Assembly: GCA_016720745.1 (NCBI GenBank)
Contig: JADKKA010000018.1
Coordinates: 806,001-870,000 of the forward strand
Source of the DNA: Chitinophagaceae bacterium
GTDB lineage: Bacteria > Bacteroidota > Bacteroidia > Chitinophagales > Chitinophagaceae
Length of the DNA stretch: 64,000 nt
Direction of reading: 5' to 3'
Position numbers and translations under genes: made by a program. This document shows, piece after piece, positions 50,229 to 58,856 of this stretch; position 1 is the stretch's first letter, and each line of letters begins with the position of its first letter. The notes beneath the pieces are model-generated. The model did not search any database and was not told the DNA's origin. It saw only the letters and a program-made list of their open reading frames with translations.

Positions 50229-50924
50229 TTACTGTACAACCAGTCTGAATCCGTTACCGTGAATATTCACGATTTCAATTTTGGGATCGTCCTTCAGGTA
50301 TTTCCTGAGTTTGGCAATATACACATCCATGCTTCGGCCATTGAAATATGTATCACTGCCCCAGATTTTTTTCAGTGCCTGTTCCCTTGGTAAAAGATCA
50401 TTCAGGTGCTCAGCCAGCATCTTCAGCAATTCATTCTCTTTAGGAGAAAGGGTCTGGGTCATCCCATTATGGATCAGTTGCCTGAGTTTGGGATTAAAAT
50501 GATAAGTGGAGAGGTCAAATTCCTTGTTCTCACTTTCTTTATTCTGCTCCTCATTTCTTTTCAGGATCGCTTTGATCTTCAGCAACAATACTTCACTGTC
50601 AAAAGGCTTGGTGATATAATCATCAGCCCCCAGTTTGTATCCCTGTATCACATCTTCCTTCATGGTCTTGGCACTGAGAAAGAACAGCGGAATATCAGGA
50701 TCCACATCCCTGATTTCTTCTGCCAGGGTGAAACCATCCATATTAGGCATCATCACATCCAGCAGGCAGAGTTCAAATTTTTCCCGCTGAAAAGCTGCCA
50801 GTCCGAGTCGGCCATCCCTTTCAAGGGTCACATCGTAATCATTGAGCTCAAGATAATTTTTCAGTACGCTGCCAAGGTTAGGGTCATCTTCGCACAGGAG
50901 GATCTTCGGTTTCTTAGTGTCCAT
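50229..50924 (-). CDS. OmpR/PhoB-type response regulator (RprY-like)
   Basis: A 231-residue two-component regulator started at ATG 50922-50924 (MDTKKPKILLCEDDPNLGSV). The receiver domain has acidic pocket EDD near residue 13, phosphorylation site Asp56 in LCLLDVMMPNMDG, the Ser/Thr region FFLSAKT, and Lys in YITKPFDSEVLL. The C-terminal winged helix (about 135-230) includes LSPKENELLKMLAEHLNDLL, KKIWGSDTYFNGRSMDVYIA and KLRKYLKDDPKIEIVNIHGN. No histidine kinase is adjacent, so its partner must be elsewhere. Confidence 0.93.
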   Translation of the reverse strand: MDTKKPKILLCEDDPNLGSVLKNYLELNDYDVTLERDGRLGLAAFQREKFELCLLDVMMPNMDGFTLAEEIRDVDPDIPLFFLSAKTMKEDVIQGYKLGADDYITKPFDSEVLLLKIKAILKRNEEQNKESENKEFDLSTYHFNPKLRQLIHNGMTQTLSPKENELLKMLAEHLNDLLPREQALKKIWGSDTYFNGRSMDVYIAKLRKYLKDDPKIEIVNIHGNGFRLVVQ

Positions 50925-51032
50925 GTCTGGTGGTTTTATATTGTTGACAAATAAAGTTAAAGCATTCCGGCGGTTCAAATGCAAGGGTTCAATTTTTTGT
51001 TAAAACCCCGCTGTTTCAATCGAATAGCGTTC

Positions 51033-51040
51033 TAATTTTG
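51033..51040 (+). promoter_or_regulatory. Possible -7 box for the GroES-like gene
   Basis: TAATTTTG matches TAnnTTTG, 43 bases before ATG 51084. No -33 TTTG at proper spacing. Confidence 0.35.
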
Positions 51041-51083
51041 CCCGGCAACTGCCTTTCTCCATATATATAATAAAAACTGTGCC

Positions 51084-51455
51084 ATGCATATCACTCCGGA
51101 TAACCGCTTAAAAAAACTGATTGTGATCGGCGACCGTCTGCTGATCAAACCCAGCCGCCCGGACGAAAGAACGGCCAGCGGTTTATACCTGCCTCCCGGT
51201 GTACAGGAAAAAGAGAAAGTGCAGCAGGGACATGTGATCAAGGCTGGTCCCGGATATGCCATTCCCATGCCGGTAGAAGACGAACCCTGGAAGTCGGATG
51301 AAGAAAAAGTCAAGTATGTCCCCCTGCAGGCAAAAGAGGGAGACCTGGCCATCTTCCTGCTCAGCGGTGCAACCGAAGTAATGTATGAGAGCGAAAAATA
51401 TTTTATCGTTCCTCAAAGTGCTATCCTGATGCTGGAACGGGAGGAGGAATTGTAA
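51084..51455 (+). CDS. GroES-like (Cpn10 fold) protein
   Basis: A 123-residue protein of the chaperonin-10 fold: KKLIVIGDRLLIKPSRPDER with TASGLYLPPG near residue 30, the GHVIKAGPGYAIP segment near 55, GDLAIFLLSGATEVMYESEK near 90, and the end YFIVPQSAILMLE. It is longer than the usual 95-residue GroES and has an insert (VEDEPWKSDEEKVKYVPLQA). groEL is not next to it. It may be a second, diverged co-chaperonin found in Bacteroidota rather than the main GroES. It is followed after 40 bases by the HerA-like ATPase gene. Confidence 0.86.
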   Translation: MHITPDNRLKKLIVIGDRLLIKPSRPDERTASGLYLPPGVQEKEKVQQGHVIKAGPGYAIPMPVEDEPWKSDEEKVKYVPLQAKEGDLAIFLLSGATEVMYESEKYFIVPQSAILMLEREEEL

Positions 51456-51495
51456 GAACGGGTACTTTCACTTAACTTTCATCAAAACTTATTGC

Positions 51496-53046
51496 ATGGC
51501 AGACCAGGCAAATTTTCAGGAACTCGTCAAAAACGGATACAGTTTCAAAGGGGAGTGTTTTAAGATCGGCGGAGCCATGCTCGATGGCGCAGTGGTTACC
51601 GGCGCTGATGTACTGATTCCACTCAAAACTCTGAATCGCCACGGCCTGATTGCCGGCGCCACGGGTACAGGTAAGACCAAGACTTTACAGATGCTTGCGG
51701 AAGGACTCAGTGATGCCAGTGTGCCGGTATTAATGATGGATATCAAAGGAGACCTGAGCGGGATCGCCGCCTCAGGTACCGTGAATGATAAAATCACCGA
51801 ACGTTGTCAGAAACTCAATATCGAATTCAAACCCGCAGGCTATCCCGCCGAACTGCTCACCCTGAGTAATCAGAAAGGCGCCAGGCTCAGGGCTACCGTC
51901 AGTGAATTCGGACCGGTACTGCTCTCCAAAATTCTGGGTCTTAATGATACACAGGGTGGTTTTGTGGCCATGATTTTCAAATATTGCGACGACCAGCAAC
52001 TCCCCCTGCTCGACCTGAAAGATTTTATCAAAGTACTCCAGTATATCAGCGATGAAGGAAAGGCGGAACTGGAAAAATCCTATGGCAAAATTTCCACCAC
52101 GTCCACCGGCACCATACTCAGGAAAGTCATCGAGCTGCAGCAACAGGGCGCTGATGTTTTTTTTGGTGAAAAAAGTTTTGAAGTAGATGATCTGATGAGG
52201 ATCAGTGAGGATGGCCGGGGAATGATCTCCATTGTACGGGTTACCGATTTGCAGGACCGGCCCAAACTGTTCTCTACTTTCATGTTACAATTACTGGCAG
52301 AACTCTATGCCAGCTTTCCGGAAGAAGGAGATTTGGACAAACCCAAACTGGTGATGTTTATTGATGAGGCCCACCTGATTTTTCAGGAAGCCAATGATGC
52401 ATTGCTGCAGCAAATCGAAACCATCATCAAACTGATTCGTTCCAAAGGCATCGGTATTTATTTCTGTACCCAGAACCCCATGGATGTGCCGGCCTCCGTA
52501 CTGGCCCAGCTGGGATTGAAAGTACAACATGCCCTGCGGGCTTTTACCGCAGCCGATCGAAAAGTAATTAAACAAACAGCAGAAAATTATCCGGAAACAA
52601 CCTTCTATAAAACAGAAGACCTGATCACACAGCTCGGGATCGGGGAAGCCCTGGTTACCCTGCTGAATGAAAAAGGGATTCCTTCCCCGCTGGTACATTG
52701 TATGATCCGGCCACCGCAAAGCCGGATGGATATTTTGACTGATACTGAAATTGACCAGTTGGTGAGCCATTCTAAAATTGCCGCCAAATACAACGAACTG
52801 ATCGATAGCAAGAGCGCCTACGAAATTTTAACTGCCAAACTGGAAGAAGCTGCTCAGAAAGAACAGGAAGCGCAAACTGAAAAAGAAGAAAGAACGGAAA
52901 AGAAAACCACCGTGAAGAAAGAGAAAAGCATTTTTGATGACCCAACTGTGAAAAGCATGACCAGAACTGCGGGCAATACCATTGTCAGAACATTATTGGG
53001 TGTGCTGGGACTTGGGGGCCGGTCAAGAAAGAAAAGTTTATTTTAA
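51496..53046 (+). CDS. HerA-like ATPase (DUF853, YjgR family)
   Basis: A 516-residue RecA/FtsK-superfamily ATPase. Walker A is HGLIAGATGTGKTKTLQMLA near residue 50, MMDIKGDLSGIA near 78, and Walker B-like KLVMFIDEAHLIFQEANDAL near 288. IRSKGIGIYFCTQNPMDVPA follows near 315 and the HerA-C region carries ALRAFTAADRKVIKQTAENY. The C-terminal 60 residues are a charged helix (QKEQEAQTEKEERTEKKTTV) with a basic tail. The cellular role of this family is not well established; DNA pumping is assumed from HerA. The 3' end overlaps the convergent recQ gene by nine bases. Confidence 0.9.
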   Translation: MADQANFQELVKNGYSFKGECFKIGGAMLDGAVVTGADVLIPLKTLNRHGLIAGATGTGKTKTLQMLAEGLSDASVPVLMMDIKGDLSGIAASGTVNDKITERCQKLNIEFKPAGYPAELLTLSNQKGARLRATVSEFGPVLLSKILGLNDTQGGFVAMIFKYCDDQQLPLLDLKDFIKVLQYISDEGKAELEKSYGKISTTSTGTILRKVIELQQQGADVFFGEKSFEVDDLMRISEDGRGMISIVRVTDLQDRPKLFSTFMLQLLAELYASFPEEGDLDKPKLVMFIDEAHLIFQEANDALLQQIETIIKLIRSKGIGIYFCTQNPMDVPASVLAQLGLKVQHALRAFTAADRKVIKQTAENYPETTFYKTEDLITQLGIGEALVTLLNEKGIPSPLVHCMIRPPQSRMDILTDTEIDQLVSHSKIAAKYNELIDSKSAYEILTAKLEEAAQKEQEAQTEKEERTEKKTTVKKEKSIFDDPTVKSMTRTAGNTIVRTLLGVLGLGGRSRKKSLF

Positions 53047-54957
53047 TTGTATTCGTCCCGTTGCATCGGGAACTATTTTGTCTTCCGCCTGGAGAAATTC
53101 AATCACTTTCCAGGCTTTTTCTTTTGAAGTGCGCTCCATTTTTTGCAACAATTCCTTGACCGGTATCGGTCCGGCCCCGGCCAGTTCCAATACCTGTTTA
53201 CTGATGGTTTCAAATTCTTCTTTGCTCAGACTGATGGATTTTTGCCGCAGACAATGATCACAGGTTCCACAGGGCTTGATAGCCATATCCCCGAAATAAC
53301 GGCCAATGATTACACTCCGGCAGGCAAGTTCTTCCTTTACATAGTCCACCATTTGGTTCATCCTTCGCTGGAACTGTTCTTTCCGGGCAGCATAAGCCTT
53401 TGCATCAATCCTGATATCTGCAGCGGCAACCCGCTGCCGGGGAAAATAGATTTGCGGTTTATCTTTTTGAGGAAGATAAGCAATGATGCCATGCCGGTGC
53501 AGCTGCCACCATTGTTCTACTACCTGCTCTGCCGGGATGCGCATCAGGGATGCAATGGCTTTTTCATTCACCGCAGTGGGCTGATCAAAAATACCTTCAT
53601 AAGCCCTGAGCAGGGTCTTGACCGCATCATCCATATCCGGATTTTCTTTTTCAAAGCGATAAAGCGAATCCTTACTCACGAGGAACTGGATCGTGGCTGG
53701 CAGAAAAACCTGTTCATTAAATGATAGCCAGCCTTCCTGTTCAAGGGCTTTCAGTGCATACATCACCGTATGCCCGGCCCATTGAAAGTTTTTGATGAAT
53801 GCGGGAAAATCAAAATCAAAATACTGTCCCTCACCTGTCCCACTGGGTATTTGTAAAAAGTTAGCAACTGACTGGTAAACCTTTCTGATTTCTTCCAGAG
53901 AAGGAAAACGCAGATTGGCCTGTTCCTGTAATTGCTGCAAACTACTTTCATCATAGAGCAGCACGGCATAGGATTTTTTTCCGTCCCTCCCGGCTCTTCC
54001 CGCTTCCTGGTAATAATTTTCAATACAATCCGGTATATCCGCGTGCACCACGGTTCTTACATCCGGTTTATCGATTCCCATTCCAAAAGCATTGGTACAA
54101 ACAATCACCCGGATTTCGTTCCTGATCCATTGGTCCTGTTTGCTGCTCCTGATCTCCTGATCAAGACCAGCATGATAATAATCGGCTGATACACCATGCA
54201 ATCGCAGCAGGTCACTGATCTCGCGGGTCCTTCTCCTGCTTTTACAATATACAATGGAGGAGCCGGGAACTTTTTGAATGATATCAAGGATCTTATTGAT
54301 CCTGGCATCTGCAAGGAATACACTATAAGAAAGATTCGGTCTTTCAAAAGACTGACGGAATACAGTTTGATTGCTGAATTCCAGTTTGTCAATAATATCC
54401 TGTTGCACTTCGGGCGTGGCCGATGCGGTAAGTGCCAGAAAAGGAATGCCGGGCAGTTCTTCCCGGAGGGCCGCAATTCTTAAATATGGCGGACGAAAAT
54501 CATAACCCCATTGAGAAACACAATGCGCTTCATCAACTGCCACCAGACTGATGGGTAATGCAGGCAGGTATTCTTTGAATAAATTACTTTCCAGTCGCTC
54601 CGGTGAAACGTATAAAAACCGGCAATTGCTTTCAGCTGTTATCTTAAGCGTATTGATCACTGCGGCACGGCTCATACCGCTATATATAGCAAAAGCAGTG
54701 ATTCCCCTGCGGCGTAAACCTTCCACCTGGTCCTTCATCAGGGCAATCAATGGAGAGATCACAAGGCAAAGTCCTTCAGTAGCCATTGCCGGAACCTGGT
54801 AACAAATGGATTTACCACCTCCGGTTGGCAACAGGGCCAGGGTATCTTTTCCTTCCAGCACAGACTGAATGATCGCTTCCTGTAAAGGTCGAAAGCGATC
54901 ATATCCCCAGTAATTTTTGAGGATGGAATGGATCCGGTTGTTCATCTCCTGGTTCAT
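53038..54957 (-). CDS. recQ: RecQ family ATP-dependent DNA helicase
   Basis: A 639-residue 3'-5' superfamily 2 helicase. Motifs run in order: FRPLQEAIIQSVLEGKDTLA (motif 0), LPTGGGKSICYQVPA (I), VISPLIALMKDQ (Ia), VAVDEAHCVSQWGYDFRP (II), LALTASATPEVQQDI (III), SSIVYCKSRRRTREI (IV), and CTNAFGMGIDKPDVRTVVH with YYQEAGRAGRDGKKS (V, VI). The zinc-binding Cys set appears as CRSVIIGRYFGD plus CGTCDHC near 565. No HRDC domain is seen. The gene begins one base after the ompA-like stop and is the last gene of a tightly packed three-gene block. Confidence 0.95.
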   Translation of the reverse strand: MNQEMNNRIHSILKNYWGYDRFRPLQEAIIQSVLEGKDTLALLPTGGGKSICYQVPAMATEGLCLVISPLIALMKDQVEGLRRRGITAFAIYSGMSRAAVINTLKITAESNCRFLYVSPERLESNLFKEYLPALPISLVAVDEAHCVSQWGYDFRPPYLRIAALREELPGIPFLALTASATPEVQQDIIDKLEFSNQTVFRQSFERPNLSYSVFLADARINKILDIIQKVPGSSIVYCKSRRRTREISDLLRLHGVSADYYHAGLDQEIRSSKQDQWIRNEIRVIVCTNAFGMGIDKPDVRTVVHADIPDCIENYYQEAGRAGRDGKKSYAVLLYDESSLQQLQEQANLRFPSLEEIRKVYQSVANFLQIPSGTGEGQYFDFDFPAFIKNFQWAGHTVMYALKALEQEGWLSFNEQVFLPATIQFLVSKDSLYRFEKENPDMDDAVKTLLRAYEGIFDQPTAVNEKAIASLMRIPAEQVVEQWWQLHRHGIIAYLPQKDKPQIYFPRQRVAAADIRIDAKAYAARKEQFQRRMNQMVDYVKEELACRSVIIGRYFGDMAIKPCGTCDHCLRQKSISLSKEEFETISKQVLELAGAGPIPVKELLQKMERTSKEKAWKVIEFLQAEDKIVPDATGRIQLK

Positions 54958-54958
54958 A

Positions 54959-56131
54959 TCAGTTGCGCCGGCGAAAGATAATCAATTCCACTCTGCGGTT
55001 CAGGGCCCTTCCGGCAATGGTTCTATTGGTAGCAATGGGACGGGTTCTGCCAAAAGGATGGATATAAAGTATCGGTGTTTGTTCTTTCCAGTAGTTACGA
55101 AGCCAGGCTTCCACCGTTTCACATCGCTGCCGGCTCAGTACCTGGTTGCGCTGATCCGTGCCGATTGAATCCGTATGCCCTTCGATGAGGATACTGTCTA
55201 TTTCGCCCGGTTTATTCTTACTGAAATATTGCGTGAGCAGTTTTGCTGCTTCAGGTTTAAGAATGGCTTTGTTGAAATCAAATAAAACATCACCCAGTAA
55301 CAAGGTATCCGATTGTGGTGGCAGTGGCGGCGGATCCCGCCGGCGGGTGACCGACAAACTATCTGCTGCTGGCAAGCGGATATCCAGTTCCCCTTTTCCA
55401 AACAATGAATAATCCATTTCCCGGTGCCGGTAATCATACTGATAAATCGCTTCCTGTTGAATGAGAAAGCCGGGGCAATAAGTTTCTTCATTATCGGCAG
55501 GAATCAGTTCAAACTGATCCAGCACCAGGTTCACCGTTTGGGTACCGTATAGTTTCTTTTTCGCACCGGTCGTATCTTCCCGGATATAGGTACCAAAAGT
55601 GAGATAGCGTTCCTCACCATTGGCGATAAAGCGGTATTCAAATGCAAACATCCCAATGGCTGCTGATTTCCGGATGGAAGGGATGCTGTCAGGCTTCAAT
55701 TCTTTGGCAAAGGGTCTTCCGGGAACATAAAAATTATTGCCAACACAAATGCCCGGAACCAGTATTAACTGATGATGCAGTTTGGCAGAAATAAGGCCCT
55801 TGAAAATATATTCTTTCCCGGCCTGCAACCGGCAGGGAAGCAGGGTGCCGATCACCGGGGTAAAACCGGTAAATTCTTTCCAGTTATAAAAAATACCAAA
55901 TGAATTTTGACCGAGCAGGTTGGTGCTTACTTCATTGCTGAGCATCTGTACTTTTACATCCTTCAGGTAAAACCAGGCTTCCACCCCGCATTCGGCTTTG
56001 TATTCTGTACAGGTATTGATTTGCTCAAACCCGCCATTGAGTAAAAGATTGGTTTGTGCTGTACCTGTTTGTGCCATGATCAGGAACCAAAGCAGGGCCA
56101 TGCTGCCAACCGTTTTTTTTATCCGGATCAA
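54959..56131 (-). CDS. OmpA family outer membrane/periplasmic protein
   Basis: A 390-residue protein with a signal peptide (MALLWFLIMAQTGTAQ region). The start taken is TTG 56129-56131, directly after the P-type ATPase stop (TAATTG); ATG 56099-56101 is an alternative. The N-terminal about 240 residues (NLLLNGGFEQINTCTEYKAE onward) look like a beta-sandwich. The C-terminal OmpA-like peptidoglycan-binding domain has VLFDFNKAILKPEAAKLL, ILIEGHTDSIGTDQRNQVLS, RQRCETVEAWL and GRALNRRVELIIF. It should tether the outer membrane to the wall. It shares an mRNA with the metal ATPase gene upstream and recQ downstream. Confidence 0.88.
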   Translation of the reverse strand: MIRIKKTVGSMALLWFLIMAQTGTAQTNLLLNGGFEQINTCTEYKAECGVEAWFYLKDVKVQMLSNEVSTNLLGQNSFGIFYNWKEFTGFTPVIGTLLPCRLQAGKEYIFKGLISAKLHHQLILVPGICVGNNFYVPGRPFAKELKPDSIPSIRKSAAIGMFAFEYRFIANGEERYLTFGTYIREDTTGAKKKLYGTQTVNLVLDQFELIPADNEETYCPGFLIQQEAIYQYDYRHREMDYSLFGKGELDIRLPAADSLSVTRRRDPPPLPPQSDTLLLGDVLFDFNKAILKPEAAKLLTQYFSKNKPGEIDSILIEGHTDSIGTDQRNQVLSRQRCETVEAWLRNYWKEQTPILYIHPFGRTRPIATNRTIAGRALNRRVELIIFRRRN

Positions 56132-58267
56132 TTAAAGTACTTTTTTGATAAAGAGCCTGACGGAATTTATAGCCAGTACCACATCACTCAATCCCATTAC
56201 CAATGCCCCGAAAGTAGGAGTGAGCAAGCCCAGCGCAGCAACCGGGATAGCCACGATATTATAAGCAAAGGCCCAGAAAAGATTTTGTTTAATTGTCAGG
56301 TAAGTGTGTTTCCCCAGCCCTAATGCCATCGGCAGATTTTTCAAACCATGATTCATCAGGATCACTTTGGCAGTTTGCACGGCAATTTGTGAAGCCTCAT
56401 TCAGGGAAACGCCAATACTGGCTTTTGCCAGTGCAGGCGCATCATTGATACCATCACCCACCATGGCAGTGGGTGCTTTTGCCGTCATGGCAGCAATCTG
56501 CTGTAATTTTTGTTCCGGGCTTTGTTCTGCTATAACGGTATCAATGCCAAGAGTAGTTGCGAGTTCTTCGCATTTATCGCGACGGTCGCCACTCAGCAGG
56601 ATGGTTGTTATATTTTTACTATGAAGATAGTTGATCACCGTTTTGGCTTCTGGTCTGATCTCATCTTTCACATCGATCCATCCAATAAGTTCTCCATTCC
56701 GGGTGATGTAAACATTATGGTTGGCCTCCGTTGTTAATCCCGCTGCAATTTTATAAGAACCCGCCCAATAGCTGTTGCCTTCCATATCTGTTGCCTGCAT
56801 ACCCAGGCCCTTCACCTCTTCAATTTTTTTCCAACGGATTTCTTCTTTTAGTTTCCAGGAGGATACAATGGATTTGGCAATGGGGTGATTGGAGTATTTT
56901 TCCAGGCTATACACTGTTTTCCTGAAGATATCCGCATTGATGGTAGCATGAAATTGACCAATCACAAACTGGCCCGTAGTCAGTGTGCCCGTTTTATCGA
57001 ATACGACTTGTTTGATATTCTTAAATGTTTCCAGGCTGGTGGCATCACGGAATAAAATTCCATTACGGGCAGCACGGCCCAACCCAACCGCAATAGCAGC
57101 CGGCGTGGCCAGTCCCATGGCACAGGGACAGGCAATCACCAGTACGGCAATACTGCGCATCAGGGCTGGTGTAAAATCTTTTAAAATAACCCAGTTGGCG
57201 ATAAGTGTGATGGTGGCAATACCTAGTACGGTCGGAATAAAAATGGCGCTGATCCTGTCGGCCAGTAATTGCACCGGTGGTTTTTCCCCCTGGGCCTGTT
57301 TCACCATATTGATAATGCCGGATAAGACAGTATCATTTCCTATTGCTGTTACCTGGGCCTTAACTGTTCCATCAGTAACAAGACTGCCCCCAATCAAAAC
57401 ATCTTTTGCTTTTTTATGTACAGGGGCGCTTTCGCCGGTGATGATGGCTTCGTTTACATGCAGGTCACCCCATAAAATTTTACAGTCGATTGGAACCTGT
57501 TCGCCGCTTCGGATCAAAATCAGATCGCCCACCCGCAACAGGGTATTTTCAACCGGAAAAATCTGCTCTTTGTGTTCATCATCAAACGCAATCATATTCG
57601 CCATCACTTTCTGTGATTTGGCGAGTTTGTTTAATTCTCTTTGGGTGGAAGCAATGGACGCTTCTTCCAGGTAATTACCCAGGAAAACCAGGGTGATGAT
57701 GGTGGCAGCGGTTTCATAGAAGAGATACTGTTCGGATTGCCCGGTCAGAGAGCCATACAAACTATATACAAAGGCTGCAGTAGCGCCAATAGCAATCAGC
57801 ACATTCATATTGGGCATGCCGTTGCGGATACTCTTCCAGGCACTCTTTCCAAAAAAACTCATTCCTACGAGATATACCGGAATGGTCAGGGCCAGTTGTA
57901 CCCAGTGATTCATCAGCCAGTGAATATGGACCCCTGGTATCATGTGCAACATCAGAACGGCTGTAAAAGGAAAGCAAACCCAGAAGCGCTGCAGGTGGGT
58001 GGTCAGGAAGGGGATAGCGGATTTTGATCCATGATCATGGCCATGGGCCTGCGCTTCACCTCCTTTATTGACGACGGTGTAGCCAAGATCACTGATTCCT
58101 TTGGTAATCTTCTCTTCAGGTAAACTGCCGATGGTTTCAAACAGTACATCACCGGTGGCATAGTTCACTTTCACATTCTTCAGCCCCTGTTTTTCCAGGT
58201 ACTTATGAATATTGATGGCGCAGGTATTGCAATCCATTCCTTCCACCTTCCATTGAACTTGTTCCAT
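56132..58267 (-). CDS. Heavy-metal (probably copper) translocating P-type ATPase
   Basis: A 711-residue P1B-type ATPase. An N-terminal HMA domain has CNTC (Cys13 and Cys16) in KVEGMDCNTCAINIHKYL. The actuator motif ITGESAPVHKKAKD is near residue 275, the membrane metal motif VLVIACPCAMGLATPAA gives CPC near 383, the phosphorylation loop is VFDKTGTLTTGQF near 427, and the hinge is MVGDGINDAPALAKASIGV. CPC suggests Cu(I) or Ag(I). However, the last helix reads GLSDVVLAINSVRL rather than the MxxSS of classical CopA, so specificity is uncertain. Transcription probably starts at the -7 box four bases upstream; ompA-like and recQ genes follow with no spacing. Confidence 0.9.
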   Translation of the reverse strand: MEQVQWKVEGMDCNTCAINIHKYLEKQGLKNVKVNYATGDVLFETIGSLPEEKITKGISDLGYTVVNKGGEAQAHGHDHGSKSAIPFLTTHLQRFWVCFPFTAVLMLHMIPGVHIHWLMNHWVQLALTIPVYLVGMSFFGKSAWKSIRNGMPNMNVLIAIGATAAFVYSLYGSLTGQSEQYLFYETAATIITLVFLGNYLEEASIASTQRELNKLAKSQKVMANMIAFDDEHKEQIFPVENTLLRVGDLILIRSGEQVPIDCKILWGDLHVNEAIITGESAPVHKKAKDVLIGGSLVTDGTVKAQVTAIGNDTVLSGIINMVKQAQGEKPPVQLLADRISAIFIPTVLGIATITLIANWVILKDFTPALMRSIAVLVIACPCAMGLATPAAIAVGLGRAARNGILFRDATSLETFKNIKQVVFDKTGTLTTGQFVIGQFHATINADIFRKTVYSLEKYSNHPIAKSIVSSWKLKEEIRWKKIEEVKGLGMQATDMEGNSYWAGSYKIAAGLTTEANHNVYITRNGELIGWIDVKDEIRPEAKTVINYLHSKNITTILLSGDRRDKCEELATTLGIDTVIAEQSPEQKLQQIAAMTAKAPTAMVGDGINDAPALAKASIGVSLNEASQIAVQTAKVILMNHGLKNLPMALGLGKHTYLTIKQNLFWAFAYNIVAIPVAALGLLTPTFGALVMGLSDVVLAINSVRLFIKKVL

Positions 58268-58271
58268 ACCC

Positions 58272-58279
58272 CAAAGTTA
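58272..58279 (-). promoter_or_regulatory. -7 box directly before the P-type ATPase gene (predicted leaderless)
   Basis: On the minus strand TAACTTTG ends four bases before the ATG at 58265-58267. No -33 TTTG was identified. Confidence 0.45.
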
Positions 58280-58343
58280 TTAAAGGGGTGGCCACATTGT
58301 TTCTGATTTCAGTAACAGTATTACAACATGGTTGCAGTCATAT

Positions 58344-58351
58344 TATCTTTG
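58344..58351 (+). promoter_or_regulatory. -7 box directly before tsaE (predicted leaderless)
   Basis: TATCTTTG ends four bases before ATG 58356. No convincing -33 TTTG. Confidence 0.45.
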
Positions 58352-58355
58352 TGCC

Positions 58356-58781
58356 ATGGATAAAATCGTTACGCTGTCTGAGATCCCGGAACTGGCCCGG
58401 GAATGCTGGAAGACGGTGAATGACAGTAAAGTGATTGCCTTTCACGGAGAGATGGGAGCGGGGAAGACCACCCTGATCCATGCACTTTGTGATGAAAAAG
58501 GGGTAAAGGATACCGTGGGCAGCCCGACATTCTCCCTGGTGAATGAATATAAATACGACTGTAATGGTACTTCCCGGCCCTTGTTTCACCTGGATTTGTA
58601 CCGGCTAAAGGATGAGGAAGAAGCGATCAGGGCGGGCATGGAAGAATTGCTCTTCAGCGGGGAAATCTGTCTGGTGGAATGGCCCGAAAAAGCGCCCGGT
58701 ATTTTCCCGGAAAACACGGTTCATGTGTATATCACGCTGGCAGAAGGAGGGGCAAGACGTATTAAAATCACCGATTATTAA
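58356..58781 (+). CDS. tsaE: tRNA threonylcarbamoyladenosine biosynthesis ATPase TsaE
   Basis: TsaE works with TsaB and TsaD to make the t6A modification at position 37 of ANN-decoding tRNAs. The 141-residue product begins MDKIVTLSEIPELARECWKT at ATG 58356; an upstream TTG would overlap the -7 box. Walker A is FHGEMGAGKTTLIHAL near residue 33, switch-like VGSPTFSLVNEY near 57, FHLDLYRLKDEEEA near 78 and Walker B-type ICLVEWPEKAPGIFP near 107. Length is normal. It is divergent from the P-type ATPase gene with 88 bases between starts and is followed after 75 bases by alanine dehydrogenase. Confidence 0.95.
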   Translation: MDKIVTLSEIPELARECWKTVNDSKVIAFHGEMGAGKTTLIHALCDEKGVKDTVGSPTFSLVNEYKYDCNGTSRPLFHLDLYRLKDEEEAIRAGMEELLFSGEICLVEWPEKAPGIFPENTVHVYITLAEGGARRIKITDY

Positions 58782-58856
58782 TTACATTTGGAAAGCTGAA
58801 ATAAAACAGCTTTCACAAACCTTTCCCGGTGGAAACCGGGTCCAGCAACCCGCTTC

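Noticed and set aside
51084..51455. The main groES of a groESL operon.
   Set aside because: No groEL follows, the protein is longer than usual and has an insert, so it is called only GroES-like.
56985..57674. A 229-codon plus-strand open frame opposite the P-type ATPase gene.
   Set aside because: It is a shadow of a strongly conserved gene on the other strand; the translation shows no family features.
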